A DNA stretch of 64,000 bases, from assembly GCA_902492105.1 (NCBI GenBank), contig CABUKD010000003.1:10618-74617 (forward strand), written 5' to 3'. The notes below the pieces were generated by a model that worked only from the letters and a program-made list of their open reading frames with translations, did no database searches and was not told the DNA's origin. Made by a program: the position numbers and the translations under genes. Positions 44,400-53,716 of this stretch are shown piece after piece. Positions within the stretch are counted from its first letter, which is position 1. Every line of letters starts with the position of its first letter. This DNA comes from an uncultured Clostridium sp. (GTDB taxonomy: Bacteria; Bacillota; Clostridia; TANB77; CAG-508).

Positions 44400-46154
44400 A
44401 TGACAGATGACATAAATACAGAAAAAATAAATACAGAGAAAATAAGTGCAACACCAATGAGTACAGAAAAAATGAGTCAAAAAAAATTAAGCGTAAAGTT
44501 TCATGTGTTAGCAATTTTTTGTATTCTTATATTTTGTTTTGCACTAACACCAGTAACTTTTCAAAATGATACTTATTACACAATTGCAATTGGAAAACAT
44601 ATTGTAGAAACGGGAACAATAGATATGCAAGATCCGTTTTCTTGGCATGAAGATTTACCATATACCTATCCACACTGGGCTTATGATGTAGGAACTTATT
44701 TAGTATATCAAATAGGAGAAACAATTGGTATAGGCGGATTTTGTGCTATCTATATAGCTACCATTTTGCTTTGCATGGTACTAGGGGTAGTTATTTATTA
44801 TACAACGAATAAATTATGTAAAAATCCCGTAATATCTTTGCTGGTTTCTATGGCAATGTTGTATTTATTAAAAGATTTTATAACCGCAAGAGCGCAATTG
44901 GTAACTTTTATTTTATTTGCTTTAACCATTCTATTTATTGAACAATTTTTAAAAACTAAAAAGAAAAGATATGCAGTATATTTAATTATTATTCCTATTC
45001 TCATTGCAAATTTGCATTGTGCGGTATGGCCATTCTATTTTGTTTTATATTTACCTTACATCGTAGAATATATTATTGCAAGTATTGCTGATACAAATTT
45101 ATACTATTGGTTCCAAATTAAATGGAAACAATTTAGATTAAAAAGAATTATGAAAAAAGGCAATTTAGAGAAAATAGGAAAATGGCAAGAAGACATTGCA
45201 CGTTTGCAATTAGAAAAAGAAACATCTGCCAAAAAGGAACAAAAACGTAGAGAAAATCCATATAAAATTATATTAAAAAAAGAACCAGCAGTAAAATGGT
45301 TAATTGTTATTATGATTATATGTATTTTTACAGGATTTTTAACACCTTTAGGAACAACACCATATACATACTTAATAAAAACCATGGAAGGCAACACCAT
45401 GGACAATATTAGTGAACATCAACCATTAACATTAATTAATAATAAAGCAATGTTAACTGTATTTATTGTATATGTATTACTTCTTATTTTTACAGATACC
45501 AAAGCAACTTTGCGTGACTTTTTAATGCTTGGAGGTCTTACTTTATTAACATTTATGTCTAGAAGACAGGCTTCTATGTTTGTGATTATGTGTGGATTTA
45601 TTTTCGCAAAATTAGTGACGAATTTACTGGAAAAGTATGATCAAAAAGGAACACAAGAAGTAATGAAATTTACAACTAGCTTTCTTGGAAAAATTTTAAC
45701 CATTCTAATTGTTATTTTACTAAGTTTTATTATGTATAAAGGAAAAATAGGAAATCCATATGTAAATGAAAAATCTTATCCAGTGGCTGCAGCAGATTAT
45801 ATTTTAGAAAATCTAGATATAGAAAACATGCGACTATTTAATGAATATAACTATGGAAGCTATTTATTATATAGAGGAATTCCAGTGTTTATAGATTCTA
45901 GAGCAGATTTATATGCACCTGAATTTAATGGAACTAAAAATAAAGAAGGAAAGTATGAAGGCAGAAATATTTTTTCAGATTATATTAATGTTTCTAGTAT
46001 TAGTACTTATTATGAGGACAAATTTGAAAAATATGATATTACCCATGTTATTTTAGGAAAAAGAACAAAATTAAATATGTTCTTATCTAGAGATGAAAAC
46101 TATAAAGAACTCTATAGTGATGATAATTTTGTAGTTTATGAAAGAGAAACCTAA
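44400..46154 (+). CDS. Polytopic membrane protein, possible glycosyltransferase-like
   Basis: 584 residues from ATG 44400 (AAAGGAGAAG upstream). A hydrophilic N-terminus with Thr-Glu-Lys repeats (residues 1-35) precedes about ten membrane helices. The first extracytoplasmic loop contains NDTYYTIAIGKHIVETG and DPFSWHEDLPYTYPHWAYD, resembling acidic loops of PMT/GT-C enzymes. The C-terminal soluble domain has VFIDSRADLYAPEF. A GT-C transferase role is inference only. A charged coiled-coil loop interrupts the helices at about 240-300. It follows the EEP gene by 79 bases. Confidence 0.6.
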   Translation: MTDDINTEKINTEKISATPMSTEKMSQKKLSVKFHVLAIFCILIFCFALTPVTFQNDTYYTIAIGKHIVETGTIDMQDPFSWHEDLPYTYPHWAYDVGTYLVYQIGETIGIGGFCAIYIATILLCMVLGVVIYYTTNKLCKNPVISLLVSMAMLYLLKDFITARAQLVTFILFALTILFIEQFLKTKKKRYAVYLIIIPILIANLHCAVWPFYFVLYLPYIVEYIIASIADTNLYYWFQIKWKQFRLKRIMKKGNLEKIGKWQEDIARLQLEKETSAKKEQKRRENPYKIILKKEPAVKWLIVIMIICIFTGFLTPLGTTPYTYLIKTMEGNTMDNISEHQPLTLINNKAMLTVFIVYVLLLIFTDTKATLRDFLMLGGLTLLTFMSRRQASMFVIMCGFIFAKLVTNLLEKYDQKGTQEVMKFTTSFLGKILTILIVILLSFIMYKGKIGNPYVNEKSYPVAAADYILENLDIENMRLFNEYNYGSYLLYRGIPVFIDSRADLYAPEFNGTKNKEGKYEGRNIFSDYINVSSISTYYEDKFEKYDITHVILGKRTKLNMFLSRDENYKELYSDDNFVVYERET

Positions 46155-46268
46155 GAGGTAAATAAAATATAAAATAAAGAATGAGATGATTATGATAAAA
46201 CATAATAAATAGAGAGCAATTTAATTTTAAATGTAAAAAATAAAAAAAGTAAAAAGTAGGAGAAAAGA

Positions 46269-47174
46269 TTGGAAGAACTAATTGTAGACCAAGAAAATAA
46301 AGAAAGAATTGATAAATATATTGCAAAATGTCTACCAGATTTATCAAGAGTGATGGTACAAAAACTAATAGAAGAAAAGCAAATATTAGTTAATGAAAAG
46401 TCAGTAAAAACATCATATACTGTACAAAAAGGAGATAAAATTACAATTACCATACCAGAAGCAAAAGAAACCACGCTAAAACCACAAGATATTCCTTTAG
46501 ACATTGTGTATGAAGATGATGATATTTTGGTAGTCAATAAAGCAAAAGGAATGGTAGTACATCCAGCAGCAGGAAATCCGGAAGGAACTTTAGTAAATGC
46601 AGTAATGGCACATTGCAAGGGAAATTTATCTGGTATTGGAGGAGAACTAAGACCAGGAATTGTTCACAGATTAGACAAAGATACTTCAGGACTTTTAATT
46701 GTTGCTAAAAATGATAAAGCACACATTCAAATGAGTAAGCAAATACAGGATAGAGAAGTAAAAAAGATTTATATCGCACTAGTAAGAGGTATAATATCGG
46801 AAAACGAAGCAACCATTAATATGCCAATTGGTAGAAGCATGCAAGATAGAAAGAAAATGGCGGTGACCAAAAAGGGAAAAGAAGCTATAACCCATTTTCA
46901 AGTTTTAGAACGATTTGATAAATATACTTTGTTCAAAGTAAAAATAGATACAGGAAGAACACACCAAATAAGAGTACACATGGCAGAAATTGGGCACCCT
47001 GTAGTAGGAGATATGCTATATTCTAATGGTAAAAATGAATTTGGTGTAGAAGGGCAAATGCTCCATGCCACAAGTTTAGATTTTAAACATCCTGTTACAC
47101 AAAAACCACTTCATTTAGAGGCTCCACTGCCAGAATATTTTGAAGAGGTTTTAAAACAATTAAAAAATAAATAA
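46269..47174 (+). CDS. RluD-like pseudouridine synthase
   Basis: 301 residues from TTG 46269 (TAGGAG 6 bases upstream). An S4 domain at residues 10-75 (RIDKYIAKCLPDLSRVMVQK) is followed by the RluA/RluD catalytic domain with HRLDKDTSGLLIVAKND, where the Asp is the catalytic residue, and TGRTHQIRVHMAEIGHPVVGD. It isomerises uridines in 23S rRNA. The RluB-like synthase lies 182 bases downstream. Confidence 0.92.
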   Translation: MEELIVDQENKERIDKYIAKCLPDLSRVMVQKLIEEKQILVNEKSVKTSYTVQKGDKITITIPEAKETTLKPQDIPLDIVYEDDDILVVNKAKGMVVHPAAGNPEGTLVNAVMAHCKGNLSGIGGELRPGIVHRLDKDTSGLLIVAKNDKAHIQMSKQIQDREVKKIYIALVRGIISENEATINMPIGRSMQDRKKMAVTKKGKEAITHFQVLERFDKYTLFKVKIDTGRTHQIRVHMAEIGHPVVGDMLYSNGKNEFGVEGQMLHATSLDFKHPVTQKPLHLEAPLPEYFEEVLKQLKNK

Positions 47175-47356
47175 ATTTTAAAACTAATAAAGTATTAAAT
47201 AAAATCTATGTTACTATTCATAGCTACCAATGTTCAATATAACATTTACCTGGAATTAATTGTAAAATGTGAATTGTAACAAAAAATTTAAATTGAAAAT
47301 CACAATTAGAATTAAAATTAAAGTTAGAAATTAAAAGAAAAAGAGAAAGGTAAAAA

Positions 47357-48095
47357 ATGGAGGAAAGGGTACAAAAATTTTTAGCAAACCAAGGAATTTG
47401 TTCTAGAAGAAAAGCAGAAGAAGCTATTTTGGAAGGAAAAGTAAAAGTAAATGGAAAAGTAATTTCAGAACTAGGAACCAAAATAGACCCAGAAGCGGAT
47501 AACATAGAATTTGAAGGTAAAACTGTCAATGGAAAAATACAAAAAGTGTACATTTTATTGAATAAACCAATTGGTTATGTAACAACAGTAAAAGACCAAT
47601 TTGGCAGACCAACCGTAATGGATTTATTACAAAAAAAGGGTAAAAAACTAGAATTTTCTGTTGTGCCAGTAGGAAGGCTAGATATGTATACTTCAGGTGC
47701 TCTTTTACTTAGTAATGACGGAGATTTTGTTTATAGATTAACTCATCCAAAACATGAAATTAATAAAACTTATCAAGTTACATTAAAGGGAAAAATAGCA
47801 GAAAACGAAATAGAACAATTAAAAAAGCGGAGTAGATATAGGGGACTATATTACAAAACCTGCGCAAGTTAAAATTATGAAAATAGACCAAGAAAAAGAT
47901 ATTTCCAGAGTAGAACTTACTATATATGAAGGGAAAAATAGACAAGTAAGACGTATGTGTGAAGCAATTGGCAAAAAAGTTTTAGCTCTACATAGAAGCA
48001 AAATAGGAAATATCAATGTAAAAGATTTAAAACTAGGACAATGGCGCTATTTAAGAAAAGTAGAAGTAGAAAAATTATTAATAAAGAAAAAATAG
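47357..48095 (+). CDS. RluB-like pseudouridine synthase, one CGG +1 frameshift
   Basis: About 245 residues after recoding. The S4 domain (VQKFLANQGICSRRKAEEAI) and the catalytic domain PVGRLDMYTSGALLLSNDGD (Asp) are in the first frame. In-frame CGG at 47828-47830 would lead to a stop at 47872. Skipping its C gives GVDIGDYITKPAQVKIMKID, then the conserved RVELTIYEGKNRQVRRMCEA and the end at 48095. Both halves are essential parts of the RluB/E/F/RsuA fold, so the shift restores a normal-length enzyme. Alternatively a broken gene or an assembly error. The preceding ribosome binding site is AGAAAGG. Confidence 0.85.
47828..47830 (+). other. CGG +1 frameshift site (RluB-like)
   Basis: Context aag CGG agt. 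The +1 reading GGA GTA GAT gives GVD, the conserved loop before the KP motif. Confidence 0.75.
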
Positions 48096-48425
48096 GTAAC
48101 AGAAAAGCAAGTAAAAACTTAAAAATATGCAAATGAAAAGTTAAAAGCAATTTTGTAAAGTAGAACTTAGAAATACGTCAAATGAAAAGGTAATTGCAAA
48201 CTTAGAAATATAATAAAATTAAAAGAAAAGTGTGGACAAAACATAGGGTTTGTGCTAGTATAATAATAGTTATTTGCAAAATTTGTAAATAATAGCAGAG
48301 CTAAATTTATGAATAAGGGATTATTTAAAGGCTAGCTATCAACACAATTTATATAATTATTAAAACTAAATTTAGTTTAGCATTTATTTTAAACTTCTAT
48401 TAGAAGATTAAAGGAGGAAAATATT
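48096..48425 (+). promoter_or_regulatory. 330-base gap with possible promoter
   Basis: The first 140 bases are A-rich without a gene. GACAAA (48235-48240) and TATAAT (48259-48264) could form a promoter. Downstream, TTATTTGCAAA...TTTGTAAATAA (48268-48291) forms a hairpin and AAACTAAATTTAGTTT is palindromic, so the transcript of the next gene may have a structured leader. Confidence 0.35.
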
Positions 48426-49367
48426 ATGGTAGAAGATAATGCTATTAAGGCTACCGTATCACCATTTGCCATTCGCGAAGGAGAAATTAAAGTATTTGAT
48501 GGAAAAGATGGATATGTGTCCATGAACCAAATTATTCATAGAATTAATATTGGACATATTAACGAAATCCATTTTGCAATTCTTGAACTAGTAAATGAAT
48601 TTGAATTTATTACATCAAGGCAATTACTACAAATGTTAGAATGGAAAAAAATTGAGGTAGGTTCTCAAGATAAATTAAATAATAAATTGGAACAACTAGT
48701 AAAAACAAAAATATTAACAAGATATTATTTCGACTCAGAAGATGGTAAAGGAATTTACCGTATTTATTGCCTAGAAAAAATGGGAAAATATTTATTAAAT
48801 TCTCGTGGAATTGAATGTAAATGGCAACCAACAGATAATACCAAACCAGTTGCTATGATTAAAAAAAGGTTAGCAGGAAATCAAACATTAATCGCTTATT
48901 TAAGAAAAGTAAAAGCATTTGATTCTTACACACCAAAGCCGGCTTTTACTGCAAAACAAGCAGGAAAAACTTTTAAAGCAAGTGGAGGAAGTGTAAAGCT
49001 AACTAAAAATAATAAATCTCTTGAATTTGTTTTTGAAGTAATTCGTAGAGAAGAAGACTGGGAAAAGAAGTTAAAAGACAAAATGAAGTTATATAAAGAC
49101 TTTTACGAAAATTTCCAAGTTGGAGATTCCGGCTATATGGGATTGCCACAACTTATTTTAGTTTGTGAAGATGAAAGACATATGGCAGAAACTTTTAAAA
49201 CTATTGTAATGAATAATTTAGAAATTAGCAATATTAAATTATATTACACAACAGATTTAAGACAAAATGAAGAAACCTTAGAGAAAACTTTAGTAGAATT
49301 TAAACTAGATCCAGAAACAAAAAAATATAAAATGGAAAATATTGAAGTAAAATTATTGGGAATATAG
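48426..49367 (+). CDS. Hypothetical protein with winged-helix-like N-terminus
   Basis: 313 residues. Residues 40-125 read like a winged-helix domain (FAILELVNEFEFITSRQLLQ, then KLNNKLEQLVKTKILTRYYF). The C-terminal 150 residues resemble the nuclease-like region of replication-relaxation-type proteins (LEFVFEVIRREEDWEKKLKD, LPQLILVCEDERHM), with conserved acidic residues. The role is not recognised. AAAGGAGG precedes ATG. Replication-relaxation-like proteins often travel with VirD4-like ATPases, and one is present at 53717, but the two are separated by the RiPP cluster. Confidence 0.55.
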   Translation: MVEDNAIKATVSPFAIREGEIKVFDGKDGYVSMNQIIHRINIGHINEIHFAILELVNEFEFITSRQLLQMLEWKKIEVGSQDKLNNKLEQLVKTKILTRYYFDSEDGKGIYRIYCLEKMGKYLLNSRGIECKWQPTDNTKPVAMIKKRLAGNQTLIAYLRKVKAFDSYTPKPAFTAKQAGKTFKASGGSVKLTKNNKSLEFVFEVIRREEDWEKKLKDKMKLYKDFYENFQVGDSGYMGLPQLILVCEDERHMAETFKTIVMNNLEISNIKLYYTTDLRQNEETLEKTLVEFKLDPETKKYKMENIEVKLLGI

Positions 49368-49376
49368 ATTTATATA

Positions 49377-49411
49377 AAAGATAAATTATGGGGGTTCATA
49401 ATTTATCTTTT
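49377..49411 (+). terminator. Terminator before the RiPP cluster
   Basis: AAAGATAAATTATG pairs with CATAATTTATCTTT around GGGGTT, followed by T's. Confidence 0.8.
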
Positions 49412-49490
49412 GTTTTTTATAAGCTTTTATTGCACAATTTATTTCATAATTAAAAAAATAGAATTTGTTTGTTAATTACTTATTTTCAAA

Positions 49491-49519
49491 TTGACAGAAA
49501 ATAAGTTATATATTATACT
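49491..49519 (+). promoter_or_regulatory. Promoter of the RiPP cluster
   Basis: TTGACA (49491-49496) and TATACT (49514-49519) with a 17-base spacer, the best promoter match in the window, 24 bases before the precursor ORF. Confidence 0.8.
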
Positions 49520-49542
49520 AATATTAATTTAGGGGGTAAAAT

Positions 49543-49734
49543 ATGGAAAAGAAATTAGATGCGAGAGTTCAAGAATTAGTTGATGAATATATCATCAATA
49601 CCCAAGATTGTCAACATGCAAAAGATAATTATGGTGATAACTATAATGACAGCTATTATCATGACAGATATGATGATAGATACGATGACAGATATGATGA
49701 TTATAGCGACGAAAAATACCATGATGCTAGATAG
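49543..49734 (+). CDS. Putative RiPP precursor peptide with Asp-Arg-Tyr-Asp repeats
   Basis: 63 residues with ribosome binding site AGGGGG. The N-terminal part (KKLDARVQELVDEYI) looks like an amphipathic leader helix. The C-terminal part is dominated by Tyr, Asp and Arg with a tandem repeat HDRYDDRYDDRYDDYSDE, encoded by an imperfect 12-base repeat. The ORF is directly upstream of a radical SAM-SPASM gene (8-base gap) and behind a strong promoter, the usual arrangement for a modified peptide. The adjacent Arg-Tyr pairs are potential crosslink sites. Its status as a substrate is inference. Confidence 0.7.
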   Translation: MEKKLDARVQELVDEYIINTQDCQHAKDNYGDNYNDSYYHDRYDDRYDDRYDDYSDEKYHDAR

Positions 49735-49742
49735 GAAAAACT

Positions 49743-50897
49743 ATGAAAAATCCAACTATTATTTTAAGAACTACTAGTAATTGTAATTTAGCTTGTCAAT
49801 ATTGTTATGATAAGGAATATGGTTATCATCAAGAAAAATCAAACAAAATGTTTTTAGAGAATATAGAAAACATGGTAGATTGTATTCAAAAAACAAGAGT
49901 AGAACCTACAAGACCAGTAAAGATTATTTTACATGGAGGGGAGCCTTTACTTATAAGTACTAGTACTTATGAAAAGTTTTTTGATACCTTATTGCAAAAA
50001 ATTGATAAAATAAGATTATCTGTGCAAACCAATGGTACATTGTTTACTGAAGAGATGATTCAACTTTTCAAAAAATACAATGTATCCATTGGCATTAGTT
50101 TAGATGGATCAGATGAACATCAAAATGCCAGCAGAGTTTATCCAGACGGTACCAATTCTTTTCAAAAAGTACAAGAAGCAATTCAATTATTAAATAAAAC
50201 CAATACAAAATTTGGACTAATTATCACTTTAACTAAAAATAATATTGGTTGTGAACAAAAAATTTATGATTTTATTGCCAATAATCAACTTTATTGTTCC
50301 ATTAGACCAGCATTTCCTACTGCTTCTGGTGATAACTCGACAATTATGACAAATGCAGAATATGAACAATTTTTCAAAAATTTATTTGACATATGGTATC
50401 AAGACAATAAAAAAACTGTTAAATTAAAACAAGTGTCAGATTTGTATGATGAGTTTGTAAAAGTAATACATCCTCAGAAATTTAAGTGTTCTTGTACAGC
50501 AAGTGAAAATTGTTTTGGCAATTTTTTATCTCTTGATATTTATGGAAATGTTTATACTTGTAACAGAACTTACAATTTACCAGCATTTTTCTTGGGAAAT
50601 TTAAAACAAGATTCTATAGAAGCTGTTTTACAAAAATGTAATTCATTTAAAGAAAATAGAAAAAGAGTAATAGAAAATTCTGCTTGTATGGAATGTAAAT
50701 TATATCCATTTTGCCATGGTGGCTGTCCAGAAAATTCTTATGAGTTATATGGTGATTATCAATTACCTTATACCTATTTTTGTGATGCACAAAAGCATAT
50801 TTTTGATTATATCAAAGATATTTTAAATCAAAATCAGCAAATAGAAAGTTATCAAGAAAAAATAGGAGAAATAGAAAATGAAAGAAAAACTATATAA
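49743..50897 (+). CDS. Radical SAM/SPASM maturase
   Basis: 384 residues. The radical SAM cluster motif CNLACQYC (Cys14, 18, 21) is followed by LHGGEPLL. The C-terminal SPASM domain has CTASENCFGNFLSLDIYGNV, TCNRTY, ACMECKLYPFCHGGCPE and YFCD, a Cys set that can hold two auxiliary 4Fe-4S clusters, as in anaerobic sulfatase maturases and RiPP crosslinking enzymes. It probably modifies the peptide encoded just upstream. It overlaps the next gene by 20 bases, so translation is coupled. Confidence 0.92.
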   Translation: MKNPTIILRTTSNCNLACQYCYDKEYGYHQEKSNKMFLENIENMVDCIQKTRVEPTRPVKIILHGGEPLLISTSTYEKFFDTLLQKIDKIRLSVQTNGTLFTEEMIQLFKKYNVSIGISLDGSDEHQNASRVYPDGTNSFQKVQEAIQLLNKTNTKFGLIITLTKNNIGCEQKIYDFIANNQLYCSIRPAFPTASGDNSTIMTNAEYEQFFKNLFDIWYQDNKKTVKLKQVSDLYDEFVKVIHPQKFKCSCTASENCFGNFLSLDIYGNVYTCNRTYNLPAFFLGNLKQDSIEAVLQKCNSFKENRKRVIENSACMECKLYPFCHGGCPENSYELYGDYQLPYTYFCDAQKHIFDYIKDILNQNQQIESYQEKIGEIENERKTI

Positions 50898-51813
50898 AAA
50901 ATTATCGTTTGGGTTAAGCTTAAATATTACTTTAGAAGAATACCAAAAAATAATTGACAACTATGGTAACTACATCAAAACTGTCTATTTTTCTTTACCA
51001 CTGGGAAAGGAATTTCATACAAGGCATACTGTAGTAAATGAATATAGTGATAAGGATGCAGAAAAAAAGCTATATGCTATATTGGACTTGTTTCATCAAA
51101 ATGGAATAGAACTTGAAGTTGTTATTAATCAATATAATATATCACATGAAAAGATTTTAGAAGCAATTTCTTATTTAAAAAATAACATACAAGTGGATTC
51201 TATTTGTACATTGGATGACTATATTGATACTATAAAAACAAACTATCCTAACTGTTATTTCATTTCTAGCTTTAATAATTTAAAAACAAGTATTGTAGAT
51301 ATTAAAAATACTTCACATAAATATAATCAAATTGTAGTTGGAAAAAATTTTATGAGAAATAGAGAGTTATTAAAAAGCATAAAGGAAGAAGGATTTTCTT
51401 GTAAATTACTTTTAAATAATGGTTGTTCTTTTAACTGTGGAAGTTGTAGAAATGGCAATATTGCTTGTAAAAAGGTGTTTGAAAACAATTGCAAAAAAAT
51501 GAGTCCTCAAATATTATATGCAATTCAAAGTTTTTTCCCTTCTGAACTATATCAATTGTTACAAATTACAGATGTGGTGGATGAATTTAAAATTTCTAGT
51601 AGACCCTGTACTTACCAATATATTGACCAATGTCTTCATAGTTATATTACTGGAAAAGAAGAAAAATATATAAAACAAAGTAATGAAAATTATTATTTAT
51701 GGGGAAGACTTGGTCACTTTATACCTTATTATTCAGAATTTGACTACCAAGAAATAAAAGCCATAAAGGACTATTTATGGCAAAAAGAATGTAGTAGTAT
51801 AATAATGAAGTAA
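50878..51813 (+). CDS. Cys-rich TIM-barrel-like partner protein (RiPP cluster)
   Basis: 311 residues. The N-terminal half looks like alternating beta/alpha segments (FGLSLNITLEEYQKIIDNYG, IELEVVINQYNISHEKILEA). Cys183, 187, 190, 197 and 205 include a CxxxCxxC spacing (CSFNCGSC) placed in the middle of the protein, unlike classical radical SAM enzymes. The arrangement resembles U32-type TIM-barrel proteins that bind a 4Fe-4S cluster. I cannot tell whether it is a second modifying enzyme or a recognition partner. Its 20-base overlap with the SPASM gene ties it to the cluster. Confidence 0.6.
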   Translation: MKEKLYKKLSFGLSLNITLEEYQKIIDNYGNYIKTVYFSLPLGKEFHTRHTVVNEYSDKDAEKKLYAILDLFHQNGIELEVVINQYNISHEKILEAISYLKNNIQVDSICTLDDYIDTIKTNYPNCYFISSFNNLKTSIVDIKNTSHKYNQIVVGKNFMRNRELLKSIKEEGFSCKLLLNNGCSFNCGSCRNGNIACKKVFENNCKKMSPQILYAIQSFFPSELYQLLQITDVVDEFKISSRPCTYQYIDQCLHSYITGKEEKYIKQSNENYYLWGRLGHFIPYYSEFDYQEIKAIKDYLWQKECSSIIMK

Positions 51814-52594
51814 TCTATAAAATAAATCTAAAAAATTAGTAGCATCTTTTTTATTCTTTAATTGTCTAGAAATTCTATTAAGGAGAATAGGGAGCAGTAA
51901 TAAAACAATTTTTTTACGAGGAGCTTTTCCTATTGATTCTAAAGCTTCTAAATGAAAGGATGCAATAAGGTTTTCAGAGGACGCTACAAAAAACAATAAA
52001 TCATATAAAGAATCTCCTATTATAGGATAAGGGTCAATAATACCAACTAATTTATGAGAATTATTAACTAGTATATTATAAATTCCTAAATCTCCATGAA
52101 GTAACTTAGGCTCAAATGGAAAGGAAGGTAAATCCTTTATTAACAATTCTGCTATTTGTTTTATAATGGACAAGTCCATTACTTGCTCTAAAAAAGGAGT
52201 GTCTAATTGGATTTGTTCTGTAAAAAAACTAAGCCATGTTTGTGTGCGGTGAGAAAGATAGCCATAGCCAGTAATATTCTTTGCAGATGCATATTCTAGA
52301 GAACCGTAAAGAAGTAAGCACTTCTTGTTTATAGAAATTAGGCAAGTTACCAGAAATATAACTGGAAACTAAAAATCCTTTTTCAGTGTTTAATAAAAAA
52401 ACAGTAGGCAAATACATCCAATGGGTATGAGTATAAAAATAATATTCTGCTATTAAATTTTCTATCTTATCTATTTTTATGATGTATTCATGGTTTAACA
52501 AAATAACAATTCTAGTATCTGTTTTTTTTAGTATTTGATGTTCATGATACTGTTTATGAAGTTGAGTTAATACAATATTAATTATTTCATCCAT
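51775..52594 (-). CDS. APH-fold phosphotransferase, one CGG +1 frameshift
   Basis: About 272 residues after recoding, on the minus strand. The N-lobe (residues 1-96) reaches in-frame CGG at 52306-52304. Skipping its C gives GSLEYASAKNITGYGYLSHR and joins the C-lobe, where LLHGDLGIYNIL (catalytic HxDxxxxN) and GIIDPYPIIGDSLYDLLFF (metal-binding DxD) are found. The fold is that of aminoglycoside/choline kinases. The ribosome binding site is weak. It is convergent with, and overlaps by 39 bases, the Cys-rich gene. It may modify the RiPP or act independently. Confidence 0.8.
52304..52306 (-). other. CGG +1 frameshift site (APH-like kinase)
   Basis: Minus-strand context tta CGG ttc. The +1 reading GGT TCT CTA opens the frame into the catalytic lobe. 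Confidence 0.75.
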
Positions 52595-52653
52595 CTATTA
52601 TAACAAAGTCCCTTCATTTTAATTTAAATTTATTATAAATAAAAAGGAGAAAA

Positions 52654-53679
52654 ATGGCAAGTAATTTATTATGTAGAATTTTTAATAAAAAAATTGTAAT
52701 AGATAATCACGTAGAATCTATAGAACCAAAATTAATACAAAATTTATCTTTATACATGAATATTTGTAAAGAAGAAGCAAAACAAAAAGTTGATAGCATA
52801 ATTAGCATTTTCCCTTATTGTAAAATAAGTAATAACTATAAATTACTAAAATTATGTGAAACAGGCTATGCGGATGGATCTTACAGAACATTAATTCACC
52901 ATGAAAATGGAATTATGGTTCATAAAAAGCAACATAGTATATATGTATTTTTGAAAGAAACCAATGAGAATGATAATTTAGAGTTTATAGAAAATATTAT
53001 AAACACTACAATTGCTAAATTATTAGAAGCGGACAATATTTTATTTTTACATGCTAGTTGTTTTTGCAAAAATGGAGAAGCTATTGCAGTTGTAGGAAAT
53101 AAAAATACAGGCAAAACCTCTATTTTATGTGAGATGTTGCAACAAGGATATGATATGCTAAGCAATGATAAAATAGGAATTAGTTTTATTAATCAAGAAG
53201 TAAAAGCTTTTGGAATACCAAGTAGTATAGGAATTAGACTAGCAACTATTGATAAATGTTTTTCAGAAGAAAACAAAAACAAGTTAGCAAATTTGCCTCA
53301 ATGGAAAGAAGTTATACTACAAACTAAAAAAGATCCAAGTCAAAAGATAAATATATCTTTAAAAGACTTTGTAGATCTATTTCATTGCAAAATACTTCAG
53401 CAATCAAGATTAAGATGGATAATAATAAATGAATATACGGAAAATGAAGAGAAATTGAAAATAAAAGAATTAAGTTTTGAAAAATATAAAAGTTTTTTGG
53501 AAAGTCAATTTGTAAGTGCAGTATCTCCTGCTTTTAGTTATATAGATGGTATTTATCGAAAAAAGAAAGTTCTATTAGATGAAAGAATATGTTCAGAAAT
53601 TAAAATTTTAAAAATTAATTCTAACGAAAAGAATATTTCACAATTAGAAAAAATATTAACAAACAATAAAAGAACCTAA
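52654..53679 (+). CDS. HPr-kinase-like protein (RiPP-associated)
   Basis: 341 residues. A P-loop AVVGNKNTGKTSI (about 146-158) lies in a domain reminiscent of HPr kinase/phosphorylase, with LFLHASCFCKNGEA before it and the DKIG loop after it. Similar stand-alone HprK-like kinases occur in RiPP clusters, where one phosphorylates a lasso-peptide precursor. The 145-residue N-terminal region is unrecognised. It lies at the end of the cluster with its own ribosome binding site AAAGGAG and overlaps its terminator. Confidence 0.7.
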   Translation: MASNLLCRIFNKKIVIDNHVESIEPKLIQNLSLYMNICKEEAKQKVDSIISIFPYCKISNNYKLLKLCETGYADGSYRTLIHHENGIMVHKKQHSIYVFLKETNENDNLEFIENIINTTIAKLLEADNILFLHASCFCKNGEAIAVVGNKNTGKTSILCEMLQQGYDMLSNDKIGISFINQEVKAFGIPSSIGIRLATIDKCFSEENKNKLANLPQWKEVILQTKKDPSQKINISLKDFVDLFHCKILQQSRLRWIIINEYTENEEKLKIKELSFEKYKSFLESQFVSAVSPAFSYIDGIYRKKKVLLDERICSEIKILKINSNEKNISQLEKILTNNKRT

Positions 53680-53696
53680 ATTCATAGGTTCTTTTA
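53668..53696 (+). terminator. Terminator at the cluster end
   Basis: AAAAGAACCTA pairs with TAGGTTCTTTT around AATTCA. The stem overlaps the last codons of the HprK-like gene. Confidence 0.8.
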
Positions 53697-53716
53697 TTAT
53701 TTTTATTTAGAACTGT

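Noticed and set aside
49580..49777. Alternative ORF overlapping the RiPP precursor
   Set aside because: The Met/Ile/Thr-rich frame is a shadow of the repeat in another frame and has no ribosome binding site.
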